Positions 33,701 through 40,846 of a stretch of DNA of 64,000 bases are shown in pieces. The position numbers and the translations under genes were made by a program. The stretch's first letter is position 1; every line of letters starts with the position of its first letter. Below the pieces are notes generated by a model, which saw only the letters and a list, made by a program, of their open reading frames with translations, was not told the DNA's origin and did no database searches. Source of the stretch: Schlegelella_A sp036496385 (GTDB lineage: Bacteria; Pseudomonadota; Gammaproteobacteria; Burkholderiales; Burkholderiaceae_C); contig DASXLD010000086.1 of assembly GCA_036496385.1 (NCBI GenBank), positions 1 to 64,000 of the forward strand, given 5' to 3'.

Positions 33701-33880
33701 CTATTCGGCAGCAATGCTGGCCCAGCACACGATCGCGCTGCAGACCGAACTCCAGCGACCGAAACCCTTGTAGATCTGCGCAGCAATCGCCGCTTGCTGC
33801 TTGAGCGTCAGTCCCGTCGCATCGATCTGTGGGTCAGAGACAACGACACTCGATGACAGCCCTCGCGACTTAAGAGCCAT
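33701..33880 (-). CDS. Possible 59-residue hypothetical protein
   Basis: An ATG-started frame encoding MALKSRGLSSSVVVSDPQ at its start, then a helical segment (LTLKQQAAIAAQIYKGFGRW) and a hydrophobic C-terminus with two cysteines (SSVCSAIVCWASIAAE). The amphipathic-to-hydrophobic pattern looks like a real small membrane-associated protein rather than a shadow frame. A hairpin terminator lies downstream. The ribosome site is weak. No family recognised. Confidence 0.4.
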   Translation of the reverse strand: MALKSRGLSSSVVVSDPQIDATGLTLKQQAAIAAQIYKGFGRWSSVCSAIVCWASIAAE

Positions 33881-33990
33881 CGGGCTCGCATTACCGTCCT
33901 CATCCGGAGTGAGTAAGAGCCGAGTAGACAGCGGCGCCGCTTTAGATCACGCTACCTGACCCTTCTAGGGGTAACAACATGGAGGAAACG

Positions 33991-34419
33991 ATGCCTATCC
34001 GCGCGTCTCGCACAGTCGTAATGGCCCTAACGGCGAGTCTTGGAGTAAGCGCTACATGCCTGAACGCGCAACCAAGAGACGCTGAAGCCACCCAATTAAT
34101 GGCGTCGCATCAGTACAGGGAAATCACTTTTGTCAACGAATCCGCTGGTGATTGCGTGATGAGTGGAGTCCTAACGCTGTTCGATCACGGCTATGCGATA
34201 TGGTCTACGTCGACCAAGACGAACAAATCCACCACGGGTGATATTTGGCACCAATCGATCGAGGTATCCGATTCCAGTAATCGTCGCCTATTTGGCTTCG
34301 GACAATGGGATTCCCCGCGCATGTTCGTCGGTTCTGAATACAACTGGCGAGCGACGGGCACGTTTCCCGCTGGCTTCTACGGCTCGATTGCTGGCGCGAC
34401 ATCTTCAGCCAGTTGTTAG
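33991..34419 (+). CDS. Secreted DUF6294-like protein
   Basis: A 142-residue protein with signal peptide MPIRASRTVVMALTASLGVS. The mature part resembles, from memory, DUF6294 proteins of actinomycetes: GDCVMSGVLTLFDHGYAIW, TTGDIWHQSIEVSDSSNRRL, FDSPRM-like WDSPRMFV and a final SASC; the two cysteines may pair. GGAGG stands inside an upstream in-frame ATG (33979), so the ATG at 33991 is the better start. Base composition is clearly less GC-rich than the chromosome, suggesting recent transfer. Function unknown. Confidence 0.65.
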   Translation: MPIRASRTVVMALTASLGVSATCLNAQPRDAEATQLMASHQYREITFVNESAGDCVMSGVLTLFDHGYAIWSTSTKTNKSTTGDIWHQSIEVSDSSNRRLFGFGQWDSPRMFVGSEYNWRATGTFPAGFYGSIAGATSSASC

Positions 34420-34452
34420 GCCGTTCAACCCGCGGCGGGTTCAATCGCCAGG

Positions 34453-34728
34453 TCACGGAATGTCTGCTTTGGGTGGCGGAGCGGACACTGATCTTCCGCC
34501 GCGGCCATAGCAAGATTCGCTCACCAGTCCCGTAAGAGCTGTACGCTGTGCCTGCAGTTCACGCGCGAACTCTCTGAGCGTGGATCGGACGCCTCCCTTC
34601 CAGGCGTTCTGAGCGACACGCGCTTTACCGGCCTCAGTTGTTGGCCCGGTCGACTTTCCCCACGGACGCCATGTGCGGATGAGCTCCGCCTGCCGTGCCT
34701 TTCGTTCCGGTGTCCATCCGCTCGACAT
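34453..34728 (-). CDS. Conserved island small protein (RQAELIRTWRPW type)
   Basis: A 91-residue basic protein. WTPERKARQAELIRTWRPWG, STGPTTEAGKARVAQNAWKG and TLREFARELQ form a pattern I know from small proteins in proteobacterial islands and prophages; function unknown. Its start overlaps the previous gene by 95 bp, which seems normal for this pair. The last 15 or so residues are encoded by a repeated element (34461-34487) and are probably not original. Confidence 0.65.
   Translation of the reverse strand: MSSGWTPERKARQAELIRTWRPWGKSTGPTTEAGKARVAQNAWKGGVRSTLREFARELQAQRTALTGLVSESCYGRGGRSVSAPPPKADIP
34461..34487. repeat. Short dispersed repeat (MSALGG-type) with inverted arms
   Basis: TGTCTGC (34461-34467) and GCGGACA (34481-34487) form imperfect inverted arms. 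Read rightwards from 34460 the DNA encodes MSALGGGAD, close to the MSALGGKAD / MSAFGGKAD peptides that recur in many annotated proteobacterial spurious frames. The element replaces the end of the overlapping small gene and lies near the junction of island core and cargo. Confidence 0.45.
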
Positions 34729-35335
34729 CGTGTTCCTCCAATAGTTTGCTCGGCGAAGACTTCGATTCCCGCGCGCGCGAGGCTTCTTGTGCGGGCGGCG
34801 CTCCGCCGTTGTTCACCTGCTGATGCCCGCTAGCGAAGTTGGCTTGCCGAGCGAAGACCGCGGGCGGGTTCTTGATTGCAGCGAGCGTCTCGACGGTCAT
34901 GCGCGATTGCGCCTGGGCCTTGAGGGCAAGACGCATGTACCGATCCGCAGCGTCCACGTTTTTGAACAGGTTCGCCTGGGAGATCCGGGCCATTTCCCCA
35001 AACATCGCGTTCAAGGCGACACCCTGCGCATACAGCATTCGCTCGGCCGCTGCCATGTCGTTCCGATTGATGGCTTTGCCGCTGTCCCGCAGAGAGCCGA
35101 CCATATCCGTGAGCGATACGTCGCCGAACTCTGGCTTGACGAACCTCTTTGTCGTCCAGGCGTTGCTCGCAACCCCTTCGCCCATTAGATCGGCAATCAG
35201 TCGCTCATGAGTCTTTCCCGACACCTCGCGCATCTGAAGACAACTGTGCTTGTCCTTACCCTCCGTTGTCTGAACCCGTGGCTTCTTGCCAGCGCCGTTG
35301 GTGTCCGGTCCATCCCTTCGGGCTGAATCCGTCAT
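34634..35335 (-). CDS. Conserved genomic-island protein
   Basis: A 233-residue soluble protein of a type common in proteobacterial integrative islands. MAAAERMLYAQGVALNAMFG, ADRYMRLALKAQAQSRMTVE, TLAAIKNPPAVFARQANFAS and the C-terminal SKLLEEHDVERMDTGTKG are conserved features. Function unknown. Its ATG overlaps the RepA-like gene's stop by 4 bp, so it is part of the island's replication operon. Confidence 0.78.
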   Translation of the reverse strand: MTDSARRDGPDTNGAGKKPRVQTTEGKDKHSCLQMREVSGKTHERLIADLMGEGVASNAWTTKRFVKPEFGDVSLTDMVGSLRDSGKAINRNDMAAAERMLYAQGVALNAMFGEMARISQANLFKNVDAADRYMRLALKAQAQSRMTVETLAAIKNPPAVFARQANFASGHQQVNNGGAPPAQEASRARESKSSPSKLLEEHDVERMDTGTKGTAGGAHPHMASVGKVDRANN

Positions 35336-36573
35336 ACGTTCGCTCCCGTGCCGTTGTTTACCGTATGTCGTGCCGACTTCGGGGTCAGGTTGTCCAGGTT
35401 GTCCAGGCTTGAAACGTTGGACAAGGTGGACAACCTGGGACTTTTGGACAAGCTGGGAAGGCTCCAGTAGTACTTGTTCTCCGGGCCCTTTTTCTTAAGG
35501 ACGTTCAGCGCATCAGAGGCGCGGCGAACGGTCCGCCATGCGAGGCCGGCTTCCTTGGCCTCGGCCTCGATGTACTTCACGGGTGCGAGGCCCTCACCGA
35601 GGAGATGACGCAGGAACTCGGAAGCGGTCTCCTGTGCGTTGCCCTCTTCCGTGTCGTCGGTCGGGTCCGTCAGCAGCTCGCGCGCCGAGCCTTCTACGGC
35701 AGCGCCCCATGCAATGCGCGACGCCTGAATGCCCGGCAAAGCTTCGACCTGGTCAATGGCGTACTCGAAGCCGCCGTCATCGGGGCCGATGTTCGATTTG
35801 CCTCTCGCAAGGATGCGTCGGTCTTCGCCCTCTTCGTTTTTGACCTTGGCCGCCACAAGAACGATTCGGGCAACAGCGGTGAAGGCGATCGAGCCCACAA
35901 CACGCGAAGCGGGATCTTGGCCTTGGCCGCCCTTGCTGAAGTGCGAGATGCCGACAAGCGCGGCTCCCATCGTGGAGGCTAGGTCCACCAGAGGCTGAAG
36001 CGCCCGGCGCACCTCGGTGTTCTTGTGGCTGTCGCCCATAACGGCCGAAACCACCGGGTCAACGACGATGAGGCGAACATCCCCAATGCGAGAAGCCAAA
36101 TCGGCTAGCTGCGCCATGTCGGTGGCCGGATCAAAGGGGCGAAGCTCCCCATCGGCCCGAGTGCCGGAAACAAAGTGAACGCGGCTCTTTTCGGCCCCCG
36201 CTGCAATGAGACGAGGTAGCAGCGTGTCTGCTGGATCATCCTCTCCTGACCAGATCAGAACGTGTCCCGCGTCGCAGCCGGAGCCGTCAGGCCATCGCCC
36301 GCCGCTAGTCACGGTGGCGGCCATGTCGATGGCGATGGTTGTCTTCCCTTGGCCCGGTGCACCAGCAAGGATGTGCAATTTGCCGAGGGCGAGCCAATAC
36401 CGCCACAGCCACGCGACGGGCTGCGGCGTCAGGTCTGCTCCATTCGTGAGAACAACACCGTCGGACAGGGCCAGCGTAGACCCATTCGCAACCGTGAAGC
36501 CTGCCCGCTTGACCGCTGCGTCTACTCGCGCCGCGCGCTCGGCAAGTAGATGGAACTCCCGAGCGGCCATCAT
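35332..36573 (-). CDS. repA: RepA-like AAA ATPase/helicase of the island
   Basis: A 413-residue RecA-fold ATPase of the RepA/AAA_25 type. It has Walker A GAPGQGKTT, Walker B RLIVVDPV and HFSKGGQGQDPASRVVGS. A C-terminal winged-helix-like part follows (KYIEAEAKEAGLAWRTVRRA). Such proteins unwind the origin of plasmids and integrative elements. It overlaps both neighbours by 4 bp. Together with the primase-like gene upstream it suggests the element replicates after excision. Confidence 0.85.
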   Translation of the reverse strand: MMAAREFHLLAERAARVDAAVKRAGFTVANGSTLALSDGVVLTNGADLTPQPVAWLWRYWLALGKLHILAGAPGQGKTTIAIDMAATVTSGGRWPDGSGCDAGHVLIWSGEDDPADTLLPRLIAAGAEKSRVHFVSGTRADGELRPFDPATDMAQLADLASRIGDVRLIVVDPVVSAVMGDSHKNTEVRRALQPLVDLASTMGAALVGISHFSKGGQGQDPASRVVGSIAFTAVARIVLVAAKVKNEEGEDRRILARGKSNIGPDDGGFEYAIDQVEALPGIQASRIAWGAAVEGSARELLTDPTDDTEEGNAQETASEFLRHLLGEGLAPVKYIEAEAKEAGLAWRTVRRASDALNVLKKKGPENKYYWSLPSLSKSPRLSTLSNVSSLDNLDNLTPKSARHTVNNGTGANV

Positions 36574-37037
36574 TTCACCGCTCCGTCAATGATGAAGCTG
36601 ATGCGCCCAATGGACTGCCAAAGTCTTTGGGAGTCTGCCTCGCTTGGCGTCTTTCCTCGGCTCATGTCCGAAACGACGAGGCCGAAAACAAGCAGCTCGA
36701 AAGCGACCAGCTCTAGGCAATCCCGGAGCGATAGGCCTGCTGGCTTCTCTGGACCGCGATGCGGCTTGCCGCTCTCTACATACGCGCCAAGTTGTCGAGC
36801 CGCACCGATAAAGTCCAGACCGTGCAGGCGCATCGCATAGGCCAGCACATCCCCGCCTTTCTCGAAGCAGGACATGCAGACCCAGCCGCCAGACTCGGTG
36901 TTGATTCGCATAGAGTCGCTGCCCCCATGAAAGTCACACCGAGCGGTCTTCCACTTGCCTGGGCCACGAAGGGCTAGCCCCTCGCTTTCGAAGTACGAGC
37001 GCGGATCGGGCAGGGCTTCTCTGCGGAACTCACCCAC
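36570..37037 (-). CDS. CHC2 zinc-finger primase-like protein
   Basis: A 155-residue protein with a DnaG-type CHC2 zinc finger: CDFHGGSDSMRI then GGWVCMSCFEKGGDVLAYAM. There is no TOPRIM catalytic domain, so it is either a DNA-binding fragment or works with another primase. I chose GTG 37037-37035 because GGGAGG lies 4 bp upstream; a longer frame from 37088 has no ribosome site and overlaps the neighbour more. It overlaps the previous gene by 8 bp and RepA by 4 bp. Confidence 0.8.
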   Translation of the reverse strand: MGEFRREALPDPRSYFESEGLALRGPGKWKTARCDFHGGSDSMRINTESGGWVCMSCFEKGGDVLAYAMRLHGLDFIGAARQLGAYVESGKPHRGPEKPAGLSLRDCLELVAFELLVFGLVVSDMSRGKTPSEADSQRLWQSIGRISFIIDGAVK

Positions 37038-37320
37038 GGCAACCTCCCGCCCACTCGTTAACAAAGCGTCGGGCTCCGGCGAGTCCACTGAACTCGCGAG
37101 ATGCAGCTTTGCGGGCCACTAGGAACGCCGTGGAGCCGCTCGATGCGGTGACGGGATGGAGCACTAGCCCAAGCGAGCCCGCGATTGCCTGGAGGCTTTC
37201 CAGAGAGTCCTGCTCTCCGCTCCCTTGGATCGGCAGAATCGGGCAAAATTGCGGTCGGGTGATGAACGCGCGTTGCTTACCCAATGCCCCGTGTTCTTGG
37301 TCGGTCGGGGCATTTTTCAT
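37030..37320 (-). CDS. Small conserved island protein downstream of alpA
   Basis: A frame of up to 96 residues. The C-terminal part (LGLVLHPVTASSGSTAFLVA, GARRFVNEWAGG) looks conserved. The N-terminal part coincides with a strong hairpin just after alpA, so the true start may be downstream of 37283 and the protein shorter. Function unknown. It overlaps alpA by 4 bp in the long version and the primase gene by 8 bp. Confidence 0.55.
   Translation of the reverse strand: MKNAPTDQEHGALGKQRAFITRPQFCPILPIQGSGEQDSLESLQAIAGSLGLVLHPVTASSGSTAFLVARKAASREFSGLAGARRFVNEWAGGCRG
37283..37314. promoter_or_regulatory. Hairpin immediately after alpA
   Basis: Perfect nine-base arms AATGCCCCG and CGGGGCATT with a 14-base loop. 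The hairpin starts four bases after the alpA stop codon. It could act as an attenuator or as an RNA-processing site between the excision regulator and the replication genes. On the plus strand it is followed by TTT, but nothing is transcribed that way. Confidence 0.6.
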
Positions 37321-37544
37321 GCTGCCACTTTTGCGGCCCGTGCTTCAAGCCAGGCGCGCACGGCGCCCACTTCCCAAGCGGTTACGCGCTCAGAGAGCTT
37401 GACGGGCTTTGGGAACTCACCGGACTTGCACTTACGCCATAGCGTGGCGGACGAGAACGGCACTGGGGCCGGAATGAGCTGGGCCTGTCGGACGTACCCG
37501 GTGGCAGGCAGGGTGTCGAATGTAGAAGCGGTTTGGGTAGACAT
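37317..37544 (-). CDS. alpA: AlpA-family excisionase/regulator
   Basis: A 75-residue DNA-binding protein of the AlpA (CP4-57 regulator) type. GYVRQAQLIPAPVPFSSATL, WRKCKSGEFPKPVKLSERVT and AWEVGAVRAWLEAR form the winged-helix core. AlpA proteins control integrase expression and excision of prophage-like islands. The ATG at 37544 gives the usual length. Its stop overlaps the next ATG, with the hairpin just inside. Confidence 0.88.
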   Translation of the reverse strand: MSTQTASTFDTLPATGYVRQAQLIPAPVPFSSATLWRKCKSGEFPKPVKLSERVTAWEVGAVRAWLEARAAKVAA

Positions 37545-37645
37545 GGCGTGTCGTTCCACGTAGTGATGACGACACGAACTTTGTCCGCCAGACCCTCCAC
37601 CACCACAAGCCTCCACCCCTCCACCAAGTTGGCGGAGGGCAGTCT

Positions 37646-38797
37646 CTATGCGTCCCCGATGCGCCCTGAAGCACGGAGCCGCTCCCATGCTTTGTCGAAG
37701 ACATTGGCCGATTGAAACAGTGCCCCGCTACCTAACTCCCGGCGCACTTTAGCTTTCACACCAGCAAGTCCGGCCTTCGGCTTTGGAAGCGCCTTCGGCT
37801 CGTATCCCAGTTGACTTAGCTTCTGCAAGATGGCGTCCTCTTGGGCAGTCTGTGTTTGCGGCGGTCTCAGGGGCTGGGCTTCTTCGCGAAGCAGCTCGGC
37901 TTCTTCGCGGAGCATGATGTGCGGAACGTTTTCTACGTCCTTGAGCCACGCGTTTAGGTCCTTCGTGAAGACGTAGCAGCCCACGCTCGCAATTCCCGCG
38001 TCGCGATCACCTCTGATTGGCGCGCCGTCGAGAGATTGATTGCGAGTCACGAGTGCGCCTGTTGTCGCAGCCTTGACAGCTCGTCTGAGAAACTCGCCTC
38101 TTTCGTACTCGGACCACCCTCGCTGCCGGGCTAGTGCATCAATCGCGGTCCGCAGTTCCCAAAGCACCTGTCCGCCCCGGGCCACAACTGCCGGCGCTGC
38201 TGATGCCTTCTGTGCCTCTGGAGTCGCATCCCCCAACCGATAGGGCACCCGTTGCGCTTCTAGCCATGCGTCAACATCAGAAACCGAAACCAAGTCATAC
38301 CACGCGCGTATTACCTCCGGCCGGTATGGCAAGTCGGTATGAGGATCGCGCACCACGAGAGCACCCGATTTGGCAGCCTCGGTCATGCGTTGGACGAAAC
38401 TGTCGCGTGCGCCCTGATGCCAGCCTTCTTTCGTAGCGAGGGCATTCGCCGCGTAGTCGATCGTCCACTTTTCTGGACCGGTTCCGTGCGCCAAGAGACG
38501 AAGGCCAATGCCTCGGGCCTCAAGCAATGGGCGGAGTTCCCACGGGAACAAGACAGCGCGACGCAATGCGTCACCGATGGGAAATGGGTGCGGCCCCATC
38601 GAAAGAGAATCGCGAACCCGTAGCGCGCCGCTATCGACGAGTCCCTGCAGCTCACTCTCGATATTGATTTCTGCGGCTGCGATTGCGAAGGGCTCTGTGT
38701 GGAGCGACATCGCAATGAGCCCCGCGAGATCTCCGAACTTGACCGGCTCGGCTTCGGGTATCGACACCCAGTATTGAAACCTTGGTTTGGAATCCAT
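37646..38797 (-). CDS. Large conserved hypothetical protein of the island
   Basis: A 383-residue protein typical in position (between integrase and alpA) for this island family. It has repeated short segments with similar wording: SGALRVRDSLSMG, SGALVVRDPHTDLPYRP, TGALVTRNQSLDGAP, each followed by a region like SVSDVDAWLEAQ or VFTKDLNAWLKD. This suggests internal repeats of a small wHTH-like unit. Function unknown. It is separated from alpA by 101 bp. Confidence 0.7.
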   Translation of the reverse strand: MDSKPRFQYWVSIPEAEPVKFGDLAGLIAMSLHTEPFAIAAAEINIESELQGLVDSGALRVRDSLSMGPHPFPIGDALRRAVLFPWELRPLLEARGIGLRLLAHGTGPEKWTIDYAANALATKEGWHQGARDSFVQRMTEAAKSGALVVRDPHTDLPYRPEVIRAWYDLVSVSDVDAWLEAQRVPYRLGDATPEAQKASAAPAVVARGGQVLWELRTAIDALARQRGWSEYERGEFLRRAVKAATTGALVTRNQSLDGAPIRGDRDAGIASVGCYVFTKDLNAWLKDVENVPHIMLREEAELLREEAQPLRPPQTQTAQEDAILQKLSQLGYEPKALPKPKAGLAGVKAKVRRELGSGALFQSANVFDKAWERLRASGRIGDA

Positions 38798-38890
38798 GCA
38801 TCCCCCGATGCACCCCGGCTGGGGAGCCCCAGCGCGACACGTCGGGGGCCGTGTCTTCGGCCTTGCGGCCTAGCTGGGGCGATACACATG

Positions 38891-39246
38891 CTATTGGCAT
38901 GCGGCTTCGCGCGCCTTTCGAAGATCGAAGACTTTCAACGCACGCTGAAAGAGGCACTGCGACGACCACTTGAGGTCAATGGCGGCATAACCCGCCGAGT
39001 CAGCGCGGTATCCGTCGGGCTCTGAGGCGCGTAAGCAATCCAGGCGACGCCGGTGATTCGGCCGGAAAGCGCGTGCTTGAGAAGCCATTCGCAATGGCGC
39101 ACCGTTTCGTGGTCGACTACAGGCCCCTTGTGCCTCGGAACGAAACTCAGCAGCCGCGCGGTGCCGCGCGGGCGTCTCTTGCGTCCTTTGCGTGTAGGCA
39201 ACGGCACGACGTTGGTAGGGTCGGTGTTAGCCTTCTTTTCAGCCAT
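38891..39246 (-). pseudogene. Frameshifted small island gene
   Basis: The first frame starts MAEKKANTDPTNVVPLPTRK and continues to SGRITGVAWIAYA. From about 39030 the coherent sequence continues in another frame as ASEPDGYRADSAGYAAIDLK to a stop at 38891, so a single base appears to be missing near 39028-39031. If the shift were repaired the protein would have about 117 residues. The function of the family is unknown. It could also be a real frame ending in MPPLTSSGRRSASFSVR, but that tail looks like noise. Confidence 0.55.
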
Positions 39247-39316
39247 TGCACACCTCTGTTCAGGTGGGTTATGGTCAGATAGGCCGAGCCTTGCCGGGCT
39301 CGGTTCCGTCGCTTTG

Positions 39317-40549
39317 TTAAGCCTTCTTGCGCAGAGGAACCACCGCGCCTTTTGTCTCCGCTCTCGCGCAGAACGCAGCCCAGTCAGCCATCATCTTCAC
39401 GCGCTTGTTGAACAGGTCACCGCGTCGATACGCAGCCTCGACTTTGTCGCCGATCGTGTGGGCCAAGGCCATCTCAGCCGCCTCTCTCGGATAGTTCGTC
39501 CGCTCGGAACACCAGTCGCGAAAGGTCGAGCGGAACCCGTGTGGGACGGCGCCCACTCTCATGCGGCGTAGGACAGCGGTGAGGCTCATGTCGCTAAGCA
39601 TCCCCCCGCGGGGTGACGCAAACACTAGGTCGGTTCCTTTGTCGCGCGGCACACTTCGGAGGATGGCGCGCACAGCGCTTGAGAGAGGGACTCGATGTTC
39701 CTTGCCCGCCTTCATGCGCTCTGCGGGGACGGTCCACATAGCCGCGTCCATGTCGAACTCATCCCAACGCGCGCCCCTGACTTCGCCAGAGCGTGCAGCC
39801 GTAAGGACGGTGAACTCCAGCGCCTTGGCAGCGAGCCCCGCTTGAGAGCGCAACGACTCCATGAAGGGCCCCAGCTCGGAGACGGCTAGCGCGGCATGGT
39901 GCCCCGCGTTCGCCACCGTCGACGGGGCTGGCAGCACGTTGTCCAGGTGACCCTTCCACCGAGCCGGGTTCAAGCCCTCCCGGTAGCCGCGCGTGGTGGC
40001 CCAGTCAAGCACTGACTCCAGGCGACCCCTAAGGCGGGAAGCAGTCTCAGTCTTGCTCTTCCAGAGGGGCTCTAGAACCGCCAACACTTGCGGTAGCGCG
40101 ATGTCGCGCACAAGCAGATCGCCTATCAGCGGGTAAGCGTACGTCTCCAATGTATTGCGCCATTGCTGCGCGTGCTTGGGGTTGCGCCACCCGGCCTCGT
40201 GCGCGTCGATGTAGGCGAGTGCGCAGAACTTGAACGTGCGCGCAGCCGCTTGGTCGGCCTTCAAAGCACTCCGCATCGCCCTGGCGTGCGCGATAGGGTC
40301 GATGCCGGCCTTGACCTTCAAACGGGCTTCGCGGGCCGCGTCTCGCGCGCCGGCCAAGGTCACATCGGGGAAGCCGCCGAGGCCCATGTCTCTGCGTTTG
40401 TTGCCAACCTGCACGCGCAGCACCCAGCTTCGCGTGCCGCTTGGCGTTACTTGCAGCGCGAGGCCGGCCACGCCACCAACGAAGTGAAGGCCCGGCGATG
40501 TCAGCCGGCTAACCGCCAACGGGCCAAACTCAGCAGCCTTCCTTCCCAT
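39317..40549 (-). CDS. int: Tyrosine-type site-specific integrase of the island
   Basis: A 410-residue P4-family integrase with an N-terminal DUF4102-type arm-binding domain (GLALQVTPSGTRSWVLRVQV, MGLGGFPDVTLAGARDAARE). The catalytic domain shows Arg in TAARSGEVRGARW, HGFRSTFRDW, LAHTIGDKVEAAYRRGD with the nucleophilic Tyr. All catalytic residues are present. ATG 40549 has GGAG upstream; a TTG four codons earlier is possible. It lies next to the tRNA-Ser 3' end, as expected for an integrase using that tRNA as target. Confidence 0.93.
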   Translation of the reverse strand: MGRKAAEFGPLAVSRLTSPGLHFVGGVAGLALQVTPSGTRSWVLRVQVGNKRRDMGLGGFPDVTLAGARDAAREARLKVKAGIDPIAHARAMRSALKADQAAARTFKFCALAYIDAHEAGWRNPKHAQQWRNTLETYAYPLIGDLLVRDIALPQVLAVLEPLWKSKTETASRLRGRLESVLDWATTRGYREGLNPARWKGHLDNVLPAPSTVANAGHHAALAVSELGPFMESLRSQAGLAAKALEFTVLTAARSGEVRGARWDEFDMDAAMWTVPAERMKAGKEHRVPLSSAVRAILRSVPRDKGTDLVFASPRGGMLSDMSLTAVLRRMRVGAVPHGFRSTFRDWCSERTNYPREAAEMALAHTIGDKVEAAYRRGDLFNKRVKMMADWAAFCARAETKGAVVPLRKKA

Positions 40550-40580
40550 CGTCCACTCCAATCCATCGTAGCACCCATCA

Positions 40581-40608
40581 ATTATGATGAGAATTCCTGA
40601 AGTGTCAA
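40581..40608 (-). promoter_or_regulatory. Sigma-70 type promoter of the integrase gene
   Basis: On the minus strand TTGACA (40608-40603) is followed after 16 bp by CATAAT (40586-40581). The -35 is perfect and the -10 has one mismatch. The integrase ATG lies 31 bp downstream of the -10. This AT-rich stretch stands out from its GC-rich surroundings. Confidence 0.7.
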
Positions 40609-40707
40609 GAAGCGCAACGAACCAAACCGACGGACGGCGGCTAGGGCGCTACCGGGCTAAACGAGGGGTTTGCTGAGATGCCCTGAGAGGGTGTGATGGG
40701 TACAGGG

Positions 40708-40721
40708 TGGCGGAGACGGTG
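40708..40721. repeat. Putative attR within the tRNA-Ser 3' end
   Basis: TGGCGGAGACGGTG, identical to 30125-30138, covers the CCA end and acceptor stem of tRNA-Ser. It is the integrase-proximal attachment site. Confidence 0.75.
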
Positions 40722-40797
40722 AGATTCGAACTCACGGAGGAGTTGCCCCCTCGGCAGTTTTCAAGACTGCTGCCTTAGACCACTCGGCCACGTCTCC
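40708..40797 (-). tRNA. serT: tRNA-Ser (anticodon TGA)
   Basis: A 90-nt tRNA with encoded CCA. Acceptor GGAGACG pairs with CGTCTCC; the anticodon loop CTTGAAA gives TGA (serine); a long variable arm of the class II type is present. Its 3' end is the island's attachment site: the last 14 bases recur at 30125-30138. The gene remains intact after integration. Confidence 0.96.
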
Positions 40798-40846
40798 ACG
40801 ATCGTCGTCGCGATCTTCGCACGAGCGCGGGCGGCGATCGGACGCG

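Larger units (their letters stand above)
30125..40721. mobile_element. Genomic island integrated in tRNA-Ser(UGA)
   Basis: About 10.6 kb bounded by 14-bp direct repeats of the tRNA-Ser end. The right half holds a tyrosine integrase beside the tRNA, a conserved island protein, AlpA, a primase-like protein, a RepA-like ATPase and two further island proteins, all read leftwards with 4-bp overlaps. The left half is cargo: three PEP-CTERM genes, a LexA-box zinc-ribbon gene, a DUF6294-like protein and short or broken genes. There are no capsid, conjugation or transposase genes, so it would depend on a helper for transfer. It resembles a satellite-like or mobilisable island. Confidence 0.8.
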
